Assembly (NCBI RefSeq): GCF_000224145.3
Contig: NC_020174.2
Location: 270,870-334,869, forward strand
DNA length: 64,000 bases
Reading direction: 5' to 3'
Source of the DNA: Ciona intestinalis
Taxonomy: Eukaryota > Chordata > Ascidiacea > Phlebobranchia > Cionidae
The translations under genes were made by a program, and so were the position numbers. The notes below the pieces were generated by a model. The model was not told where the DNA came from. It saw nothing but the letters and a program-made list of their open reading frames with translations, and made no database searches. How positions within the stretch are numbered: the stretch's first letter is position 1; each line of letters begins with the position of its first letter. This document shows positions 58,801-64,000 of the stretch, one piece after another.

Positions 58801-61800
58801 GAAAAGTTCAAGTCGTTAGCCGAACCATGACGTCATGGGGCGTAAAGAGTATCATTATAGTAGGGTGGGGGAAGACAGGACACTTTGAGCACATAATATC
58901 CAAATATTCTGATCGAGTTTTAAGCAATTAACAGCGGTCAATGAGAGTCGTGAAAATACGGTTTATTAATTATTTTAACGGTTGAACAAAAAATGGGAAA
59001 ATTCACAGCCCTAATAAAAACATAATTATTTTGTTATTCAACTTGGGTTTGACACCACAGCTGGTATGGCAGATGAAGCAAATAAAGTGAGGAACAGAAA
59101 GATGGCAATACTAATTTATGCCTGCTAGTAGAAGTACCAGAATAATATATTATAACTTTTATTATTTTATTTATAAGTAACAGAATTATATGTTTTATTG
59201 AAGAAAATAATATAGTATAAATATTTAATAGTATTTCCATATTTGCCAAATATATTTTAACATTGAAATATTTTCAGAATTTCTCGTCCAAAATTTGATT
59301 GATTTCCTGATTTATCTGAACCGAGAAAACCCCGAACAAATGGAGGATTCGCAAAAATTTATTCCAACTTTTATTTCTTTGATTGCTGTCTACATGGGGA
59401 ACAAGTCGAGGTAAAAATATCTGGCAACACTTTTAAACCAGTAGTAACTGTTTGAAAAATTATAAATAGTAACACACCGTTATTTTTGGTTCATTTTGTA
59501 TGGTTAAAGTCTCTGTAAACCTGGAATTCGGCTCATTACCCCAACACCCTGGTACGTCCGAAAGTGAAGTGCTCGGGATAGTGAATTCCTTTATTCATGT
59601 TCACACAAGAGCTCCAACCCAGTTCCCATTCTGTCCCAAAAATATAAGGTTACTTGCAGTTAAATGGCCCAGTCTTACGTATTTTAAACAATACTGACAT
59701 TTTGGAATACACAATCCCATTATGACATCACAGAATGCAGAACCCTCATCTCCGAGCCACGTTTAGTCAAGCGTTGGAAGGTTTGTTGCCGTTAGAAACT
59801 GAGCAATCAACCGCGACAGTTGAACGACGAAAACAAAGTTTCTCCGAGTTCGAACATTCGAAATATCTCACTACATGCGTCATTCATCTGTTTATTGATG
59901 TCGAGTTCACAGGTTTGTACCTCGTGCCCGCTGTCAAGCTATAACATGGATGTCTTCTTATACACCAGACACACATGGTGTATTCATGTCAAGTTATAAC
60001 ATAGGTGTCTTCTTATACACCAGACACACATGGTGTATTTATACACCTCATGCCCGCTGTCGAGTTATAACATGGGTGTTTTCTTATACACCAGACACAC
60101 ATGGTGTATTCATACACCTCATGCCCGCTGTCGAGTTATAACATTGGTGTCTTCTTATACACGTGATGTATTCATACACCTCATGCTCACTGTCAAGTTA
60201 GTACACTTTGATGTATATGCTTGGCCCTCGGGGTGGGAGACCAAGGAGTTTAATACACGGGTCTTACATACATGGTGGCTTACACCTCCTGCTTATAAAC
60301 TTCACCACCACATCCATTATCACGTTTTTCACTTTAATCCACCCAGATGACCGCGATCGTTTCGAGGAGAAGTTCAACAATCGTCGACCTCTCTACCCAA
60401 TATTAAGATTTCTATGGAACGATGAACGCGGGGAAGGAAAGGAGGCGATAAGGGTAAGTTTATAGAAATAACATATATTGTATATTTTACTGTGGAGTAG
60501 AATGGTTAGCGCCTAAAATTCCGATTTTATAATCAATTAGATTTTTAACAATTGCGTTTTGTTATAGTTGTTGGCGTCGTGGCTCAGTGGTTTATGCGCT
60601 TGCGTCGTAAGCAAAGGGTACCCGGTTGGATGCTCATCGGCGGTACTAACACTGATCGGTGTATGTGTCCTTGTCCAAGACACTTAACGGACATTGCTCC
60701 AACCCAGGGGTAATGGGCCAGATCTGGCCCAATCCCAGGTCCTTGACAGGCACCTTGCACCCAAAAATAGAATCACCCAAATATAACACAACCCTACATA
60801 ACAGGAACTCGCAATCGAAGCTGTGTCCAACATAGAGTCGGCTAAACCTCCATTGTTATTGACGTTCGTCAATCTGTTTCTCAACGATTCCATTTATTTC
60901 ATGGATGAAGCAATGAATGTGAGTAATAGAGGTTATTATTACATCATAATGGTGATTATGTGGTGTATAACCAGGGCTGGATACCAGAATGCAGTCTCAA
61001 TAAAAAAAAGTTTCAAGTTTTTTTTATAGTATGTGATAACATATAGCAGTGCCGGATTCCTAAAGCTCATTAAACATTTTAAATTTACTGAACAGCATTT
61101 TGTAGTTGAGAGATTTAAAACCTTGGTTGCAACAAATTTAATTACTTTGTTATGTTACTAACTTTTGAAAGCAGTGGTCTGACAAATCTCTTCTGTGTAA
61201 AACTGGAATTAAAAGCAAAAAAAGCACAAATATTACCGTATAGACATTTTAGTTTTGTGGTCCCAGGAAGCCACACACGGGACCATATGGTTGGTTAACT
61301 AATATTGTACATACTTTAGTACATGGGGAAGATAAAGATTGAGGAGCAAGAGAGAGATGAGGGAGAATGGGAGCAACTTCCTCCTGAGGAGAAAAAAGAG
61401 AAAGGAAAGATTCTTGAGCAATATGTGGCAACTGCTAGGTGGGGTTGTATATGTTGTCCTTATATAATACCGGGAATATGCTTAGCATATGTGAATGCTA
61501 TACCAGTCTTCTAACCTTGGCTGAGCTGTCAAGGGAAGATCTCATATCCATCACTATTAAACCCCTTGTGGCCTACCTTTGGGGAAGCGACAGACTTCAA
61601 CATCTGGTGAGGTTCATATGGTAGCATCCTGGGTGTTGGGGTAATGGGCCAACTATGTATTAAATGTTATGTACTTTGCCATGCTGTTGGACCTCACTCA
61701 TATAGAAAAAAACACTGAGGATGGTGCATTATCTTAACCATCCTCAGTGTTAGATTAGACAAGAGTCAGTGTTACAAGTACCAAGCTGGTCTTTATATAA

Positions 61801-63549
61801 CACTCACTCTTGTCTCATCTAACACTGAGGATGGTGCAGTTTCAGTTAATCAACTTTAACCATCCTCAGTGTTACAATACACGACTATTAATACCAACAA
61901 ACACAATATAACAAACAGATTCTACAACGTTATGTCGGCCGAAACAATCGAAGCTTTATCTTACTTAAGCAAAATGGAGGAAGTCCAAGAATTGCTGTGT
62001 CATAGTTTGTTGGTCGATCGAATTGCAAATATGCTGAATCATATTTTATTGGTAAATTTCAAAATAATATTACATTTCCTACGAATCTCTCTCTTTTTGT
62101 TTTTGTTACATTTTTTTTAGCACTATATAACCGTATCTCCACGACAATAAAACAATCTTGGTAATTGTTAAAAACTTAAAATGCGAGAACATTTTGTAAA
62201 AATTTTAGGCATATTTTACAAATATTACCTTAAACAATTATCCTTATTACCACATGTATTGTAATTGTTGATAATAATCTTTATTATTCATTAATTATGA
62301 CATCATCATGACATCAGCACTTGGTTGGATCGAGACAAAACATGTTGAAAGTCAAAGATTTCAGTCACTGTGCGTTCAAACCAGCATTGTTGGTGGAAGG
62401 AGTTTGTAGGATATATTCGCAACTACAGTGAGTGTTTAATATGATGCTGTTGCTTGCTATCAAATTGCTATTGTGGTAAAATGATAAGTTTATTTTACCA
62501 GCGTCTGCAAATTAACAAGACATTATCAGGGTTTGTTATTAAGTGTCTTGTCCAAGAACACATACGACATTCACCTACAATGATGTTATAAATAAATAAA
62601 AATCACCACCGGATGTGTGACACGACAAGCGATCATGGCTTCATGTTGCCAAGAACGCATTGCAATTAATTTTAGTCTTATACCAAAAACACCCCACAAC
62701 CTATTAAATATGATGCCCCAATTAAGTGATAAAGTTCAATAATATGACCCTAGACACCAAGGCTTTCTGTTTGCAGTAAAGTTATAGTGTTTAACAGCAT
62801 AGCTATTTTACCCATCAGACACGGCGACACTTTCTGCATCGCTGTCGCACAAGATGGACGTTCCTACCAACCTGATCTTTTCCCAAGAGCGTTCCGTGTC
62901 CTTAGGAAGATAAATAGTTTGGAACTCAGTTTGAAAATCCATAATTTATCTTTAAGGATTGCTGTGAGTATAACAGTATTAATATAAGGGCATGATTTAC
63001 TTTGGTTCTGGTAAATTTAAAAACATTTGTTTTTGGCACTTTTTTCAAAAGCTGCAAAGCTTTACTGGAGTTCTTGTATTAGAACTTTTAAAATCCTGTT
63101 TATAGAAGCTGTTTGATTTTTTTTTAAATGAAATTTAACTTTTGTTACTTTGTTATAAATATAAGCATGCAAAACATAAGTTTAAATATCCATGGTAAAC
63201 GTCGCTATGATCTAACGCTTATATTGTTTTGGATGATTCACGTTGCAGCAAAACAGAATACATGCTTCTAAATATGCAGCAAACCAAAAACTGAGTGGTG
63301 TAATAAAGATGTTTACGAGTTGTGTGTAAAGGCGTATATGTTTTGCCCAAAATGTCGTCACCTGTTATAATATTTAAACTCTTGTTGCCAGGAGCTTGGT
63401 AACAAAGAGCAAACGGAGGAAGAACTCTTCCAGGATGCTCCCGATGAATTCTTTGATCCAATCATGGGAACTTTGATGCGAGATCCCGTCATCTTACCTT
63501 CATCTAAGAAGACGGTGGATCGGTCAACCATTGCAAGGCATTTGCTCAG
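50241..63549 (+). CDS. UBE4A: Ubiquitin conjugation factor E4 A (U-box), 3' end beyond the window
   Basis: Twenty-four exons: 50241-50342, 50728-50806, 50980-51056, 51288-51434, 52038-52227, 52373-52494, 52872-53028, 54904-55013, 55421-55535, 55952-56080, 56516-56614, 57227-57359, 57884-58002, 58238-58338, 58608-58695, 59278-59410, 59734-59912, 60347-60453, 60805-60918, 61320-61438, 61919-62051, 62318-62427, 62819-62963, 63392-63549. All phases agree, giving 988 codons plus 2 bases (human 1066 aa), so only the last ~45-80 residues are missing. N-terminus [16 protein letters not shown]; the Ufd2 core includes [38 protein letters not shown] and [25 protein letters not shown], and [20 protein letters not shown]. 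The U-box starts [19 protein letters not shown] and [14 protein letters not shown] before splicing. It elongates ubiquitin chains as an E3/E4 with E2 enzymes. Introns carry minisatellite, foldback and SINE insertions. Confidence 0.94.
51108..51235. repeat. Head-to-head pair of the 'GGTGAGGTCCTACAG' element (hairpin)
   Basis: CACGCCATGGGACCTGGGAT ... GGCCAAAGTTGGCC on the left and GGCAACTCTGGCCTACATCC ... CATGGCGTTCC ... GTAGGACCTCACTTATGCAG on the right: two copies in opposite orientation forming a potential stem-loop. It ends about 50 bases before UBE4A exon 4. Confidence 0.7.
52645..52735. repeat. Repeat D, copy 2
   Basis: Nearly base-for-base the same as 45571-45657 (shared AACCTCATTGATTAATGTGG through CACCTAACA-CAGGGTAAA). 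It lies in the UBE4A intron before exon 7. Confidence 0.8.
55092..55237. repeat. Foldback element with CAGTGGCGCAGC-type ends
   Basis: Starts CAGTGGCGCAGCTAG and ends CCCCTGGCTGTTGCACT (inverse of AGTGCAACAGCCAGGGG). The centre is an A/T palindrome (TTAAAAAAATTTTTTTTTTA). It is related to 56901-57028. Confidence 0.65.
56901..57028. repeat. Foldback element with CAGTGACGCAGCCAG ends
   Basis: Left CAGTGACGCAGCCAGGGGGG, right CCCCCCTTATTTTTTTCTGG then CTGCG. The terminal CGCAGCCAG / CTGGCTGCG match is exact, with an A/T-rich self-complementary centre. It lies in the UBE4A intron before exon 12. Confidence 0.75.
57565..57820 (-). repeat. Tandem array of the 'GGTGAGGTCCTACAG' element, 3 inverted copies
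   Basis: Successive units of GGGGTAATGAACCACTCTGG / TCTAAATTTCAGGTTTCATG / CTGTAGGACCTCACTCATAT / AGAATAGAAT type, at about 57565, 57650 and 57735. It ends about 60 bases before UBE4A exon 13. Compare the direct-orientation array at 28480-28765. Confidence 0.8.
59921..60200. repeat. 71-base minisatellite, inverted relative to the 3.3-4.0 kb array
   Basis: About four units of GAGTTATAACATGGGTGTCT / TCTTATACACCAGACACACA / TGGTGTATTCATACACCTCA / TGCCCGCTGTC, some shortened (units near 59980 and 60165). It begins directly after the UBE4A exon 17 donor. Confidence 0.88.
60571..60712 (+). repeat. tRNA-derived SINE with recognisable A and B boxes
   Basis: The head TGGCTCAGTGGTTTATGCGC is followed by a B-box-like GGTACCCGGTTGGATGC, then the body TGTGTCCTTGTCCAAGACAC, TTAACGGACATTGCTCCAAC, CC. 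It is immediately followed (60705-60790) by an inverted 'GGTGAGGTCCTACAG' element. Confidence 0.75.
61711..61873. repeat. Three consecutive hairpins (cloverleaf-like) in UBE4A intron 20
   Basis: AACACTGAGGATGGT at 61711-61725 pairs exactly with ACCATCCTCAGTGTT at 61737-61751. AGACAAGAGTCAGTGTT at 61757-61773 pairs (one mismatch) with AACACTCACTCTTGTCT at 61799-61815. AACACTGAGGATGGT at 61821-61835 pairs exactly with ACCATCCTCAGTGTT at 61859-61873. The structure ends 45 bases before exon 21. No coding potential. Confidence 0.92.
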
Positions 63550-63570
63550 GTTTGTTAATGATTATAACCA

Positions 63571-64000
63571 GTGGATACTGGGTTCAAGGCTCGATGCTGC
63601 TACCAATGTCTGTTTGTTTGTTCTCGGGCAAGACACTTAATATCAATTGCCTTTATGAGTTGTCTAAAACAACAATCACCCACAAAGTTACATACGTGGT
63701 AACTTGTAAACAGGCACGAGGTGTATGAAACAGAACACACGTATTATAACGACTGGTGTTGCCCCGCCATGCAAGGATAAATAAGTTACATACGTGGTAA
63801 CTCGTAAACGGGCATGAGGTGTATGAAACAGAACACCCGTATTATAGCGACTGTTGTTGCCCTGCCATGCGAGGATAAATAAGTTACATACGTGGTAACT
63901 CGTAAGCGGCACGAGGTGTATGAAACAGAACACCTGTATTATAACGACTGTTGTTGCCCCACCATGTGAGGATAAGTAAGTTACATTTATTCATCCCATG
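63571..64000 (+). repeat. SINE whose 3' tail is tandemly repeated (~98-base unit)
   Basis: Head with box B (GGGTTCAAGGCTCGATGC), body TTCTCGGGCAAGACACTTAA, link CAATCACCCACAAAGTTACA. Then three successive tails start TTACATACGTGGTAACT (63688, 63785, 63883), each with GAGGTGTATGAAACAGAACA and ATTATAACGACTG and ending GAGGATAAATAAG. The last tail runs to the window end with GTTACATTTATTCATCCC. It lies in the last visible UBE4A intron. Confidence 0.85.

Noticed and set aside
59950-60350. Plus-strand 63- and 106-residue frames
   Set aside because: Same minisatellite in the opposite orientation, inside UBE4A intron 17.
60571-60650. Functional tRNA gene
   Set aside because: A and B boxes are recognisable but the acceptor stem does not pair and the SINE body follows directly; treated as a SINE head. 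The same applies to 48640-48716 and 11446.

Overview
The window looks like nuclear DNA of a tunicate, most likely the sea squirt genus Ciona. It is AT-rich. Most genes are split into many short exons by introns of a few hundred bases, and gene spacing is close. The encoded proteins are clear chordate orthologues. Intron and intergenic DNA is full of short dispersed repeats: tRNA-headed SINEs, several foldback/MITE families and one very frequent ~100-base element. The organism call is inferred from this style. The gene calls rest on exon joins I worked out by hand, requiring GT/AG sites, continuous reading frame and family motifs.

Layout, left to right. 1-2.6 kb: a MITE and a compact gene whose C-terminus resembles the SCHIP1 coiled coil. 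2.6-5.6 kb (minus): a complete six-exon RDH10-like retinol dehydrogenase with a 71-base minisatellite in one intron. 8.3-14.1 kb (minus): guanylate kinase (GUK1), with a possible alternative acidic C-terminal exon ending in a CaaX-like tail. 15.4-19.6 kb (plus): ZC3H15/DFRP1, 11 exons, facing away from GUK1 across a 1.26 kb shared upstream region. 21.0-29.0 kb (minus): a nine-exon class A GPCR with prostanoid-receptor-like features and a tail of roughly 300 residues. 29.0-35.5 kb: gene-poor, probably upstream/regulatory DNA plus repeats.

35.6-43.3 kb (plus): a tight cluster of ECI1 (fatty-acid oxidation), CMTR1 (mRNA cap 2'-O-methylation), RNPC3 (U11/U12 65K, minor spliceosome) and a CCDC42/CFAP73-family axonemal coiled-coil gene. 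The first three have no introns in the coding sequence, in contrast to their neighbours. 43.8-44.1 kb (minus): a small unidentified ORF. 44.4-49.3 kb (plus): MPND (RAMA plus MPN/JAMM domains), 11 exons. 50.2-63.5 kb (plus): UBE4A, a U-box ubiquitin-chain elongation factor, 24 exons visible and truncated by the window end within the U-box.

The genes are housekeeping or signalling genes with no evident shared pathway; CMTR1 and RNPC3 both act on mRNA maturation. The most unusual material is non-coding: a SINE tail that has expanded into tandem arrays at three places, a three-hairpin structure next to a UBE4A exon, several foldback elements, and a marked excess of the palindrome TGACGTCA. I found no convincing functional tRNA, rRNA, CRISPR array or autonomous transposon gene.
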